A DNA stretch of 59,192 bases. It comes from Bifidobacterium breve. GTDB lineage: Bacteria; Actinomycetota; Actinomycetes; Nanopelagicales; Nanopelagicaceae. This document shows positions 23,311 through 32,236 of the stretch, piece by piece; position 1 is the stretch's first letter, and each line of letters starts with the position of its first letter. Position numbers and translations under genes: made by a program. The notes beneath the pieces were generated by a model. The model searched no databases. It saw only the letters and a list, made by a program, of their open reading frames with translations, and had not been told where the DNA came from. The DNA lies in NCBI GenBank assembly GCA_945889195.1, contig CAMDBB010000008.1:1-59192 (forward strand), in the 5' to 3' direction.

Positions 23311-24846
23311 TTAGTTGCTGGCTACGTTTGCTGCTCCAACAAGATCCTTCAATGCGGTCTCATAAGCTGCTGCAGTTTCTGCAACTGACTTACCTTGAAC
23401 GATTGAGGTTGTTGCCTTCTGTAGCAATACAGAAACAGCGTTGTAGTTAACACTTGCTGGACGGAAGAAGGTATTTGGAATTGCTTTCTCAAATACGAAC
23501 TTCAAGCAAGGGTCAGACTTGAGAACAGCTGTGTTCACATCTTGACGTTGTGAAATACGAACTGCTCCACCGATAGCCATGAATGAAGAAACAGGCTCTT
23601 TAGCGTTGATGAACTGTAGAAGCTCCCAAGCAGTTGACTTGTTAGCTGAATTTGGATTAAGTGCGTATCCACTTCCGCCTGACATGCTCATAAAGCTTTG
23701 GCCATTAACGCCTGACTTTGCTGTTTGTGCAGGGATCATCGCGAAGCCGACATTGGTATTGCGATCGGCCATCTTGAAGTTACCTGAAACAGGGTTGATA
23801 ACACCTCTCCAGAGGTAGTCACCTTCGATGATCATTGCAAGCTTTCCTTCAGCGAAAGCCTTAAATGATTCGTTGCGACCATTTTCTCCAGCAAGGAGCT
23901 GCCAGTCAGAGTTTCCGACCTTGTCCTTGTTGTACACAGAATCGTAGAAGCCAAGCATGTCGCGAACAGCCTTTGTATTTCCTGTCCACTTCTTGGTCTT
24001 ACCGTCGTAGATCAAGCTACCTGCTCCGCCAAGAAGGTTGAGGAAGCCCTGCATAGCAGTTGCTTCGCCCATTCCATCTCCAGCATTTAGCTGTAGAGGC
24101 ATTACAGAAGGAGTTTTGGTCTTGATTGTATTGGCAGCAGTTAGAAGTTCTGCCCATGACTTAGGTTGCCAGTTTGTTGGAAGTCCAGCATCAGCAAATA
24201 ACTTCTTATTGAAGTAGATGATGCGTCCGTCTGTTCCTTGTGGAACTCCGTAATTCTTTCCGCCGTAGCTCATTACACCTTGGACAGATGCTGGAATTTG
24301 CTTCCAACCTTCCCATGCGTTAACTGCCTTAGCTCCAACAACTGATTCAAGAGGCTTGATGTATCCGGCTTCAGCAAATTCTGCCACCCAGAAACCATCA
24401 AGTGCCATTACATCTGGACCACGCTTTGAAGCAAGGTCGAGAGCTAGCTGAGTCTTAAATTGATTGTCATCGATCCCTGCTGGTGTGAAGGAAACGTTTA
24501 CTTGCTTTCCTTTTTCAGCATTTGAAAGTTCGAATTGTGGAATTACATAGTTTTGAATCCATGTTGCGGTTTGGTTGTTCTTTCCACCAAGGATTGCGTT
24601 TGCGCTAATTGAGACGTTGTAAACCTTTGTATCTGTCCAGATCTTCTTTCCTGATACTGATTTACATTCGACTTTGATCTTTCCGACCTTTGCCTTAGCG
24701 CCAACCTTTACACATGTGCCGCCAACGCTTCCGGTTGCAGCAGATGCAGATGGAACAACAGATACAAGGAGTGCGCCAGCAAGGCTTGCCCCCAGTACTG
24801 CCTTAAATGTGCGACTTGATGTTCGCACCGAGAGTGTGTTTCGCAT
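23311..24846 (-). CDS. extracellular sugar-binding protein of the ABC transporter
   Basis: A 511-residue solute-binding protein of family 1. A signal peptide is clear (LGASLAGALLVSVVPSASAA). It is followed by a module of about 40 residues with two cysteines, GTCVKVGAKAKVGKIKVEC and GKKIW, before the binding fold begins. Binding-protein signatures include LALDLASKRGPDVMALDGFW and EGKLAMIIEGDYLW. No lipobox cysteine is present, so anchoring may depend on the extra module. It is the first gene of the transporter operon; the ligand is probably a sugar or glycoside handled by the adjacent glycosidase. Confidence 0.93.
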   Translation of the reverse strand: MRNTLSVRTSSRTFKAVLGASLAGALLVSVVPSASAATGSVGGTCVKVGAKAKVGKIKVECKSVSGKKIWTDTKVYNVSISANAILGGKNNQTATWIQNYVIPQFELSNAEKGKQVNVSFTPAGIDDNQFKTQLALDLASKRGPDVMALDGFWVAEFAEAGYIKPLESVVGAKAVNAWEGWKQIPASVQGVMSYGGKNYGVPQGTDGRIIYFNKKLFADAGLPTNWQPKSWAELLTAANTIKTKTPSVMPLQLNAGDGMGEATAMQGFLNLLGGAGSLIYDGKTKKWTGNTKAVRDMLGFYDSVYNKDKVGNSDWQLLAGENGRNESFKAFAEGKLAMIIEGDYLWRGVINPVSGNFKMADRNTNVGFAMIPAQTAKSGVNGQSFMSMSGGSGYALNPNSANKSTAWELLQFINAKEPVSSFMAIGGAVRISQRQDVNTAVLKSDPCLKFVFEKAIPNTFFRPASVNYNAVSVLLQKATTSIVQGKSVAETAAAYETALKDLVGAANVASN

Positions 24847-25052
24847 ATCTATTTCAGCTTTCTACTAGGGATAGAAATGGAACTGCTAGCGGGCCTCTCA
24901 ACGCCTATACTCGGGAAATGTGGTAACGATGACAGGTTTGCTTAGCGCTGAGTTTACGCATGGGAAGGTGGGGTAGGTCAATGGATTAGCGTAACAATTT
25001 GGTGAAGTCGGAGAAAACTCTTGGGGCGCTGGGCGAGAACTGAGGATGAGTT

Positions 25053-25943
25053 TTACTCTTTGCCCGACTTTTCCAGATCTCGGGTCGCATAGAGACTTGT
25101 CAGCGCTGTTATAGCCAAGGCGGAGACAATTACAGTCAGGCTCACCTCGAGCGAGATATCCGGAACCTTGACGCCATTTTCATGCAGCGCATGCATGATC
25201 ATCTTGACGCCGATAAATGCCAAGATAAATGAAAGGCCCCGTCCAAGGTGAATCAGGCGATCCATTGCACCTTGCAGCAAGAAGTAGAGCTGACGAAGCC
25301 CCATCAGAGCAAAGATATTTGCAGTAATTACAACGTAAGTACTTGTTGTTAGACCGAGGATTGCTGGAATTGAATCAAGGGCGAAGACTAGATCGGTTAC
25401 TCCTAAAGCAATTAGCGCAATAGCAAAAGTGCTTAGCCCACGGTTGCGAAGGAAGCTAATTAACTTACCTTCATCCTCTTCTACTTCTTCTTTTTCATTG
25501 ATTAGTTTCCAGGCGGTGAAGATTAAGAATGCACCAAAGACATAGAAGGCTGAGGTAAAGCGAGTTACAAGTGCGACTCCAGCAAAGATCAAAATCACGC
25601 GTAGAACAATTGCGATAAGGATTCCGAAGAGAAGAACAAGTTGCTGGGATTCTTTCTTTACCTTGAGCGTTGAAATCAAAATGATAAATACAAAGATGTT
25701 GTCGACAGAGAGTGCGTATTCAGTCAGCCAACCTGCAAAGAATTCAGTCCGCAGTTGATCTGATGTCCAACGTGGCATTAGCAAACCAAAAGTTATAGCC
25801 GCCGCAACATAAAAGAGCGTCCAACCGAGCGCCTCTTTTGTGCTGGTCTCCTTGTTGCGATGAGCAACAGCAAGAGCTAAATCAAAGATGATTACTGCGG
25901 CAAGACCACCGATAGTTAATAGCTACTCGGTTGAACTAATCAT
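25053..25943 (-). pseudogene. second terC interrupted by an in-frame amber codon
   Basis: The natural start is ATG 25943, which overlaps the stop codon of the RNase H/phosphatase gene (ATGA). From there the frame reads MISSTE, then TAG at 25925-25923, then LLTIGGLAAVIIFDLALA and continues without interruption to 25053 as a TerC family protein (LSVDNIFVFIILI, GVTDLVFALDSIPAILG). The codon after MISSTE is probably a former Tyr or Trp codon. The nearest usual start after the stop is TTG 25784 or ATG 25778, which would remove the first two helices and one conserved acidic residue. It may be a nonsense mutation, a sequencing error or a gene under suppression. Confidence 0.75.
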
Positions 25944-27025
25944 GGGCGGAAGTGTCCTGTCTCGTTAAGGCTACGCAGGGCGCGCAAGCCATCTGATGGC
26001 CAGATTGAAATAGAGGAAATTGAGCATGGTGTGGCATCCATATGGAAGACCGCATCTGCTGGAGCGCCGACCGCTAGCTTTGCAGCTGTCTTAATGACTC
26101 CATTGTGGGTAACAACAATAACTTTCTTGCCGGGATATTCAGCAACTAACTTTTCTAAAGCTTCTTCAATACGTAAAGATGCTTCGTCATAAGACTCTCC
26201 GCCTCCTGGTGCATAGGCAGTTGAGTTAAGCCACGCTTGATATTGATCTGGCTCTTCTGTGCGAACTTCATCTGTAGAACGTCCATCCCAAGTACCGAAT
26301 GAGAGTTCATACCAAGTTTCATCAAAAATAATCTCAAGCCCTGTGGTGCGTGCTATAGCTTCAGCTGTCTGTTTGGTGCGCTTCAGCGGAGATGCAATCA
26401 ATACTTCAGCGCCTAACTTAGCAGCCTCTGCTGCAACTAAATCTGCTTGCTCTAGACCATCTTGCATTAGCTCCGGGTCAATTGATCCTGTTCCAGAGAA
26501 TCTACGTTCTGGGGTCAAAACTGTTTCACCATGTCGGATAAAGTAGATAAAGGTCGGAACCTCAGCGCTACGCAAGCGATCTGTCAGAAAGTTTTGTTGG
26601 ATAACAGCTATCGGTTTATGTGCGCTCCCGCCATCAAGTGCCTTATTGGCTAGGCGATCGGCATGTGAATTTTCATCACGTGGAATCCATGAATAAGTCA
26701 CTAAAGAAGGGTCATGCGCTGCTCTGCATTGCTTGGCAAGATCGCGCATATCCGCATGCTTAATCTGCCAGCGCCCTGACATCTGCTCAACAACTAACTT
26801 CGAGTCCATAGCTACTTCAACAGTTGCCTGCGCATCCAATTGATGGATGTGAGAAAGCCCTGCCAACAATCCGCTGTATTCAGCGACATTGTTCGTTGCT
26901 ACTCCGATGACATCAAAGAGTTCGGCAACAATCTTGCCGCCTTCAGTGACAACGGCGCCATAACCTGCTGGCCCTGGATTTCCTCGAGAGCCACCATCTG
27001 CAGTTAGGCGAAAGCTACGTGCCAT
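25940..27025 (-). CDS. bifunctional RNase HI / histidine phosphatase (CobC-like)
   Basis: A 361-residue two-domain protein, the same architecture as mycobacterial Rv2228c. Residues 1-135 are RNase H type I: LTADGGSRGNPGPAGYGAVV, NVAEYSGLLAGL, VAMDSKLVVEQM and a final Asp in DENSHADRLA. Residues 155-361 form a histidine phosphatase domain with YFIRHGETVLTPERRFSG and VVTHNGVIKTAAK. The RNase H part removes RNA from RNA-DNA hybrids; the phosphatase domain resembles alpha-ribazole phosphatase. It overlaps the zinc-ribbon gene by one base (TAATG) and the terC start by four bases. Confidence 0.93.
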   Translation of the reverse strand: MARSFRLTADGGSRGNPGPAGYGAVVTEGGKIVAELFDVIGVATNNVAEYSGLLAGLSHIHQLDAQATVEVAMDSKLVVEQMSGRWQIKHADMRDLAKQCRAAHDPSLVTYSWIPRDENSHADRLANKALDGGSAHKPIAVIQQNFLTDRLRSAEVPTFIYFIRHGETVLTPERRFSGTGSIDPELMQDGLEQADLVAAEAAKLGAEVLIASPLKRTKQTAEAIARTTGLEIIFDETWYELSFGTWDGRSTDEVRTEEPDQYQAWLNSTAYAPGGGESYDEASLRIEEALEKLVAEYPGKKVIVVTHNGVIKTAAKLAVGAPADAVFHMDATPCSISSISIWPSDGLRALRSLNETGHFRP

Positions 27026-27753
27026 TAGCGCTCACGCACCAAGATGCAGCGACATTCTTCGCATCTAACAACTTCATCTTCGGCAAGGCCTGCGATGCGC
27101 TGCAGTTCAATTGTGTTGAGAGTCAGGTTGCAGCCTTTGCATTGGTTACCAGCAAGGGCGGCAGCACCGATTCCATTATTGGCTTCACGGATCTTCTCGT
27201 AGAGAGCGAGAAAGTCAGCGCTTACCGACTGGGTGGTCGACTTTCGGTCAGCTTCAATTCCTTCAAGTTCTGTGTGAATGGCAGCGAGTGCATTCTCTTT
27301 ACGGATATTCAGGTCCGCGATTTCAAGAGCGAGTTGGTTCTCTTGCCCCGATAAATCTGCAATTCGCTCTTTGATAGCATCCACGCGCATCATGATTTCA
27401 AGCTCAACTTCTTCAAGTTCAGCTCTACGGGCTCCAAGAGTTACAAGCTCGTGCTGTGTTTGTTCAAGTTCTTTTGGTGTGCCGGTGCCTGATGAGAGTC
27501 TCTTCTCATCACGTTCAATGCGAGTGACAATCTGTTCAACATCGCCCTCAGCACGGGTAAGTTCACGCTTCACATCGCTGAGTTCTGTCTCGGCGGCAAT
27601 ACGAAGATCACGGGCATTGTTCTGCCTAATGGTCAGGCTATAAATCTCTGCGAGTTCAGGAAGATTGGCAGCCTTGTTGCGAAGTGCGGCTGATTGAAAA
27701 TCGAACTTTTGAATATCCAAGATGGAACGCTGGTCGCTGGCGCTTGCTTTCAC
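27025..27753 (-). CDS. zinc-ribbon coiled-coil protein (C4-type zinc ribbon family)
   Basis: A 242-residue protein, related to mycobacterial Rv2229c. Residues 10-180 are a long heptad-like coiled coil rich in Glu, Arg and Leu. The C-terminus holds a C4 zinc ribbon, CKGCNLTLN and later CEECRCILV. In actinobacteria it sits directly upstream of the RNase H/phosphatase gene, as here. Its role is not well established; it may be an RNA- or protein-binding factor. The Nif3-like gene often found before it is absent, and a DUF2231 gene lies there instead. Confidence 0.88.
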   Translation of the reverse strand: MKASASDQRSILDIQKFDFQSAALRNKAANLPELAEIYSLTIRQNNARDLRIAAETELSDVKRELTRAEGDVEQIVTRIERDEKRLSSGTGTPKELEQTQHELVTLGARRAELEEVELEIMMRVDAIKERIADLSGQENQLALEIADLNIRKENALAAIHTELEGIEADRKSTTQSVSADFLALYEKIREANNGIGAAALAGNQCKGCNLTLNTIELQRIAGLAEDEVVRCEECRCILVRER

Positions 27754-27822
27754 GGCGTTCTCCTCTAGAGGTAAGTGGACTTCAATATTTAGTTCTGTGC
27801 GTACCTTACTTGATAAATCTCG

Positions 27823-28383
27823 CTATCCGTTATCGCTCTGATTTGCTCGCTCGACCGCCGTTGAATACTTGTATTTCCAGACGCTTTCAGCCCCAGAATG
27901 TCCCACAACATATGTCAGCGCAATACTGGTAATTGCAAGAGCAAGAAGGGCGAAGGAAGTTATCTTGGCCAAGACCTTCTTGCGCTTATAAATAGTAACG
28001 AGAACATGCAGGATAAGAGTTACTAACAAAGCAACAGAGACTGCAGCCAGCCTTTCGCCCCATTCAGCATGTTCTTTTGGCAGGAATGTAACCTTCGAAA
28101 GTTCTTCACCTGAAGACTTTGCGATGACGGCAAAGATAGTTGTAGCGGCTGTGGCAGGAATTAGGTAGAGGTGAAACTTGGTAATGAATCTCTTCTTATA
28201 GATTCCAAAGATCAGCAATAGCGATACCAGTGGCAGTAAGATGATAACCGCGTGAATAACTAGTGAGTGTGCGGGAAGTCCATCGATATCTGCCCATGTG
28301 CTATCTGGTAAGAGTGAGAGCCCGAGAAGCGCACCAATCGAAAGCGCTGAGACTAGTAAAAACTTACCCATCGCAGATCTCAT
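27823..28383 (-). CDS. DUF2231 membrane protein
   Basis: A 186-residue protein with four hydrophobic helices. The motif GLPAHSLVIHAVIILLPLVS fits the DUF2231 signature (a conserved His pair at the start of helix 2). A longer frame reaching 28473 would read through the tRNA-Val gene, so I place the start at ATG 28383 (or ATG 28371). Function of the family is unknown; a metal or haem-related role has been suggested for some members, but nothing here shows it. Confidence 0.75.
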   Translation of the reverse strand: MRSAMGKFLLVSALSIGALLGLSLLPDSTWADIDGLPAHSLVIHAVIILLPLVSLLLIFGIYKKRFITKFHLYLIPATAATTIFAVIAKSSGEELSKVTFLPKEHAEWGERLAAVSVALLVTLILHVLVTIYKRKKVLAKITSFALLALAITSIALTYVVGHSGAESVWKYKYSTAVERANQSDNG

Positions 28384-28403
28384 TTCGCTAGAGCTACTTT
28401 TTG

Positions 28404-28475
28404 TGGGCGGTGAGGGTTTCGAACCCCCGACATCCTCGGTGTAAACGAGGCGCTCTACCACTGAGCTAACCACCC
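28404..28475 (-). tRNA. tRNA-Val(TAC)
   Basis: The cloverleaf is complete on the minus strand: acceptor GGGTGGT with ACCGCCC, D stem GCTC/GAGC, anticodon stem CCTCG/CGAGG around TTTACAC (anticodon TAC, Val) and a T arm with GGTTCGAAACC. A73 follows but no CCA is encoded. A possible -10 TAGTAT lies about 12 bases upstream. Confidence 0.96.
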
Positions 28476-28540
28476 GGCGTGCTTGCGAATACTACTTTAT
28501 ATATCCGAAAGAACGAAAATCGTGCGTAATAAACGGTGAG

Positions 28541-29014
28541 TTAGAGGGCTGCGATAGCGCTCTTGTAATCACCATTATTGCGAGCATCTCCAAGGCCGTT
28601 GACAACGCTCCAGCGAATGACGCCCTGCTTATCGATTACAAATGTTCCGCGAAGTGCGCAACCAAGATCCGCATTGAAGATTCCATATGCCTGCGCTACT
28701 GCGCCATGTGGCCAAAAATCTGAGAGAACTGGGAACTTGTAGCCCTCTTGCTCAGCAAAAATCTTCTGAGTAAATGGTGAATCGCAAGAGATAGCAATTA
28801 CCTGTACATCATCATTCTGGAATGCAGCAAGGTCATCGCGGATTGCGCAGAGTTCGCCTGTGCAAGTTCCGGTAAATGAGAATGGGATGAAGAGAACGAC
28901 GACGTTCTTCTCACCCTTAAATGATGAGAGCTTTACCTTCGCGCCATGCTGATCCTTAAGATCAAAATCAGGTGCTAGTTCTCCGACGCTAATTCCTGCA
29001 GGTAGTTGAGTCAT
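28541..29014 (-). CDS. AhpE-type peroxiredoxin
   Basis: A 157-residue thiol peroxidase. The active-site region is FIPFSFTGTCTGELCAIRDD, with the peroxidatic Cys in TGTC. A second Cys four residues later (ELC) is a possible resolving partner. Downstream segments KFPVLSDFWPHGAVAQAYGI and FVIDKQGVIRWSVV are conserved in the family. It reduces hydrogen peroxide and organic peroxides in the cytoplasm. It is next to DUF3052 and aceE, the same order as in mycobacteria (AhpE = Rv2238c). Confidence 0.9.
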   Translation of the reverse strand: MTQLPAGISVGELAPDFDLKDQHGAKVKLSSFKGEKNVVVLFIPFSFTGTCTGELCAIRDDLAAFQNDDVQVIAISCDSPFTQKIFAEQEGYKFPVLSDFWPHGAVAQAYGIFNADLGCALRGTFVIDKQGVIRWSVVNGLGDARNNGDYKSAIAAL

Positions 29015-29023
29015 GGCGCGAAT

Positions 29024-29416
29024 CTATCGCTTGCCACCCTTACGTGCCACTAGACGTGTGGCGGTCCAGTCTTTTGCAACGGCAATGTTTGATGTCTGGC
29101 TCAAACCGCATGTGGGAGCCGCATCTTGAATATCGCTCGGTTCGACATGGCCATCTCGTCCCATCTTTGGGGTGAGCACCCAGATTGGGCCAGTCTCGGA
29201 AAGGTAGGTCATTGCATCCATTAACTCATCAACGAGATCGCCATCATCTTCGCGGAACCAGAGAAGGACTGCATCGACTACATCGGTTGTGGCACCTTCA
29301 AGAAACTCAGTGCCGACAATGCCTTTAATCTGTGTGCGCAATTCATCGTCACAGTCAGGTCCATATCCGACTTCGAGGACGACTTCTCCTTTAGCAAAAC
29401 CCATGCGTATTGCCAC
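29024..29416 (-). CDS. DUF3052 family protein
   Basis: A protein of about 130 residues, homologous to mycobacterial Rv2239c. The conserved run [17 protein letters not shown], then [39 protein letters not shown] and a C-terminal [12 protein letters not shown] are typical. The start is uncertain: GTG 29416 and ATG 29404 both fit the family N-terminus, and a longer frame to 29536 would overlap aceE. It is divergent from aceE and just upstream of the peroxiredoxin gene (9-base gap). Function is unknown. Confidence 0.82.
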   Translation of the reverse strand: MAIRMGFAKGEVVLEVGYGPDCDDELRTQIKGIVGTEFLEGATTDVVDAVLLWFREDDGDLVDELMDAMTYLSETGPIWVLTPKMGRDGHVEPSDIQDAAPTCGLSQTSNIAVAKDWTATRLVARKGGKR

Positions 29417-29515
29417 GGGATAAGTCCAACGGATGAGACGGATATTTACAAGGGTTTTTCCTGCCTCAGAGCGTATTTTTTTGCTCTCACACCCATTTGG
29501 CGCGAGAATACGCCT

Positions 29516-32236
29516 ATGACCGAATTCGCTGGACATCCAGATCAGATAATCGACCAGTTAGTAGATACCGATCCCAGCGAGACAGCTGAATGGCAGGCAT
29601 CCTTCGATGCCGCGCTACAGGCTGCCGGTCCAGTCCGTGCCCGTTACTTGATGTTGTCACTTCTCAAGCGAGCGCACGAGAGAAATATCGGACTTCCGTC
29701 ACTTCGTACAACTGATTACATCAACACAATTTCTCCTGAGAACGAACCAGCGTTCCCAGGCGATGAAGATATCGAGCGTCGTATCCGTTCCTACGTTCGC
29801 TGGAACGCGGCAATGTTGGTGCACCGTGCGCAGCGTCCCGGAGTCGGAGTCGGCGGACACATCTCTACTTATGCTTCCTCTGCTGCGTTATATGAAGTTG
29901 GCTTTAACCACTTCTTCCGTGGACAAGATCACCCAGGTGGCGGAGACCAGATTTTCTTCCAAGGACATGCCAGCCCAGGAATGTATTCGCGTGCATTTCT
30001 TGAAGGTCGCTTCACTGAAGATCAGTTAGATGGATTCCGTCAGGAACTTTCACATACTGCGGGTGGTCTATCTTCATATCCACATCCACGTTTGATGCCT
30101 GACTTCTGGCAATTCCCAACTGTGTCTATGGGTATTGGTCCAATCAACGCGATCTATCAGGCGCGCTTTAATCGTTACTTACATAACCGCAACATCAAGG
30201 ACACCAGCGATCAGAACGTCTGGGCGTTCTTGGGCGATGGTGAAATAGATGAAGTCGATACCTTGGGTGCAATCGGTCTTGCCTCTCGCGAGAAGCTAGA
30301 TAACCTCACCTTCGTTGTTAACTGCAACTTGCAGCGCCTTGATGGTCCGGTGCGCGGAAACGGCAAGATTATTCAAGAGCTCGAATCAATCTTCGGTGGC
30401 GCAGGATGGAATGTCATCAAGGTTGTATGGGGCCGCGGTTGGGATCCACTGCTTGCGCAAGATCGCGAGGGTGCGCTCGTTAACATCATGAATACAACTC
30501 TTGATGGCGATTACCAGACATTTAAGGCTGAAAACGGCGCCTTTGTTCGCGAACACTTCTTTGCTCGCGATCCACGTACTGCTGCAATGGTTGCTAATTG
30601 GTCTGATGATCAGATTTGGAACCTCAAGCGCGGTGGGCATGATTACCGTAAGTTGTTTGCAGCCTATACAGCAGCAACAGAGAAGAACGGTCGCCCAACA
30701 GTTATCTTGGCAAAGACAGTCAAGGGATGGACTCTCGGTTCGCACTTCGAAGGTCGTAACTCAACGCACCAGATGAAGAAGATGACTCTCGAAGACATTA
30801 TTGAATTCCGCGATCGCCTTGAGATTCCTTTGGCCGATGACAAGCTTGATAAATACACACCTTCATACTTCAAGCCAGCGCCAGATTCACCTGAGATGAA
30901 GTATCTCGAAGACCGTCGCCGCGAACTTGGTGGAACTATTCCTCGTCGTCGCGCAGTTTCACGTCCGCTAGCGCAACCAGCTGATGATGCTTATGAATCA
31001 GTGCGTCGCGGTTCAGGTACTCAAGAAGTTGCAACAACTATGGCCTTTGTTCGCATGCTCAAGGATGTCGTGAAGGATCCAGGACTGGGCCACCGTTTGG
31101 TACCAATCATTCCTGATGAGGCGCGTACCTTCGGTATGGATTCACTCTTCCCAACGCTCAAGATTTACTCACCGCATGGTCAGCAATACCTTGCGGTAGA
31201 CCGTGAATTGATGTTGTCATACAAGGAATCAACATCAGGTGTCATCCTTCACGAAGGTATCAATGAAGCAGGATCCGTTGCATCCTTTACTGCAGTGGGC
31301 TCTTCATACTCAACACATGATGAACCGATGATTCCTATCTACATCTTCTACTCAATGTTCGGTTTCCAGCGCACAGGTGATGCCTTCTGGGCAGCAGCTG
31401 ACCAATTGGTTCGTGGCTTCGTTATGGGAGCAACTGCTGGACGCACAACTCTCAACGGTGAAGGTCTGCAGCATGAAGATGGCCATTCACACTTGTTAGC
31501 AGCTACCAACCCTGCTGTTGTTGCCTATGACCCAGCCTTTGCTTACGAAGTAGGACATATCTTTAAAGATGGTCTTCGTCGTATGTACGGAGAAAATAGC
31601 GAGAACATCTTCTACTACCTCACTATTTATAACGAGCCATATGTACAGCCAGCAGAACCAGAGAACTTAGATCTCGATGGTCTGCTCAGGGGAATTTATC
31701 TCTACTCACCTGCTGCCAAGCAGCGTAAGAAGAATGCGCAGATCTTGGCATCTGGCGTTGGAGTTAACTGGGCTGTGAAGGCCCAGAAGTTGCTCGCAGA
31801 AGATTGGGGCGTTGCTGCCGCTGTCTGGTCTGTGACTTCATGGAATGAACTTCGTCGCGATGGACTTGCTGTCGATCGCCACAACATGCTAAATCCAAAA
31901 GATAAGAAGACTGCCTACGTTTACGACAAGCTCAAGGGCACAGAGGGTCCAGTCGTTGCTGTCTCTGACTTTATGCGCGCAGTTCAAGATCAAATCTCTC
32001 CTTGGGTTCCAAATCAATTCCACTCATTAGGTACAGATGGATTTGGACTTTCCGATACTCGTGGCGCACTTCGCCGCCACTTCAAGGTCGATGCTGAATC
32101 AATCGTTGTAGCAACTTTGGCAGAGCTAGCAAAAGCTGGCGAAGTGAAGGAAGCAGTAGTTCAAGAAGCTATTGATAAGTACCGTATTTTCGATGTACGT
32201 TCAGCAGATGCTGGAAATACCGAAGGTTCAGGTTGA
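29516..32236 (+). CDS. aceE: pyruvate dehydrogenase E1 component (homodimeric)
   Basis: AceE decarboxylates pyruvate with thiamine diphosphate and acetylates the E2 lipoyl group, feeding acetyl-CoA into the TCA cycle. The 906-residue single-chain E1 is the actinobacterial/proteobacterial type. Landmarks are [25 protein letters not shown], in pieces near residue 105, the ThDP-binding [14 protein letters not shown] segment with the later [18 protein letters not shown], and a C-terminal pyrimidine-binding domain with [21 protein letters not shown] box 6 bases before ATG suggests a leaderless start. Its last codons overlap glgE. Confidence 0.96.
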   Translation: MTEFAGHPDQIIDQLVDTDPSETAEWQASFDAALQAAGPVRARYLMLSLLKRAHERNIGLPSLRTTDYINTISPENEPAFPGDEDIERRIRSYVRWNAAMLVHRAQRPGVGVGGHISTYASSAALYEVGFNHFFRGQDHPGGGDQIFFQGHASPGMYSRAFLEGRFTEDQLDGFRQELSHTAGGLSSYPHPRLMPDFWQFPTVSMGIGPINAIYQARFNRYLHNRNIKDTSDQNVWAFLGDGEIDEVDTLGAIGLASREKLDNLTFVVNCNLQRLDGPVRGNGKIIQELESIFGGAGWNVIKVVWGRGWDPLLAQDREGALVNIMNTTLDGDYQTFKAENGAFVREHFFARDPRTAAMVANWSDDQIWNLKRGGHDYRKLFAAYTAATEKNGRPTVILAKTVKGWTLGSHFEGRNSTHQMKKMTLEDIIEFRDRLEIPLADDKLDKYTPSYFKPAPDSPEMKYLEDRRRELGGTIPRRRAVSRPLAQPADDAYESVRRGSGTQEVATTMAFVRMLKDVVKDPGLGHRLVPIIPDEARTFGMDSLFPTLKIYSPHGQQYLAVDRELMLSYKESTSGVILHEGINEAGSVASFTAVGSSYSTHDEPMIPIYIFYSMFGFQRTGDAFWAAADQLVRGFVMGATAGRTTLNGEGLQHEDGHSHLLAATNPAVVAYDPAFAYEVGHIFKDGLRRMYGENSENIFYYLTIYNEPYVQPAEPENLDLDGLLRGIYLYSPAAKQRKKNAQILASGVGVNWAVKAQKLLAEDWGVAAAVWSVTSWNELRRDGLAVDRHNMLNPKDKKTAYVYDKLKGTEGPVVAVSDFMRAVQDQISPWVPNQFHSLGTDGFGLSDTRGALRRHFKVDAESIVVATLAELAKAGEVKEAVVQEAIDKYRIFDVRSADAGNTEGSG

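Noticed and set aside
14738-24846. A mobile element carrying the sugar island.
   Set aside because: No transposase, integrase or flanking repeat is visible at the edges I could check; only the hutH truncation supports an insertion or replacement.
25053-25784. A normal 243-residue TerC protein starting at TTG 25784.
   Set aside because: The frame continues upstream with TerC-like helices to an ATG that overlaps the previous gene, broken only by one TAG; a short form would lack two helices.
28384-28473. N-terminal extension of the DUF2231 protein to 28473.
   Set aside because: These codons are the tRNA-Val gene; an internal ATG fits the family start.
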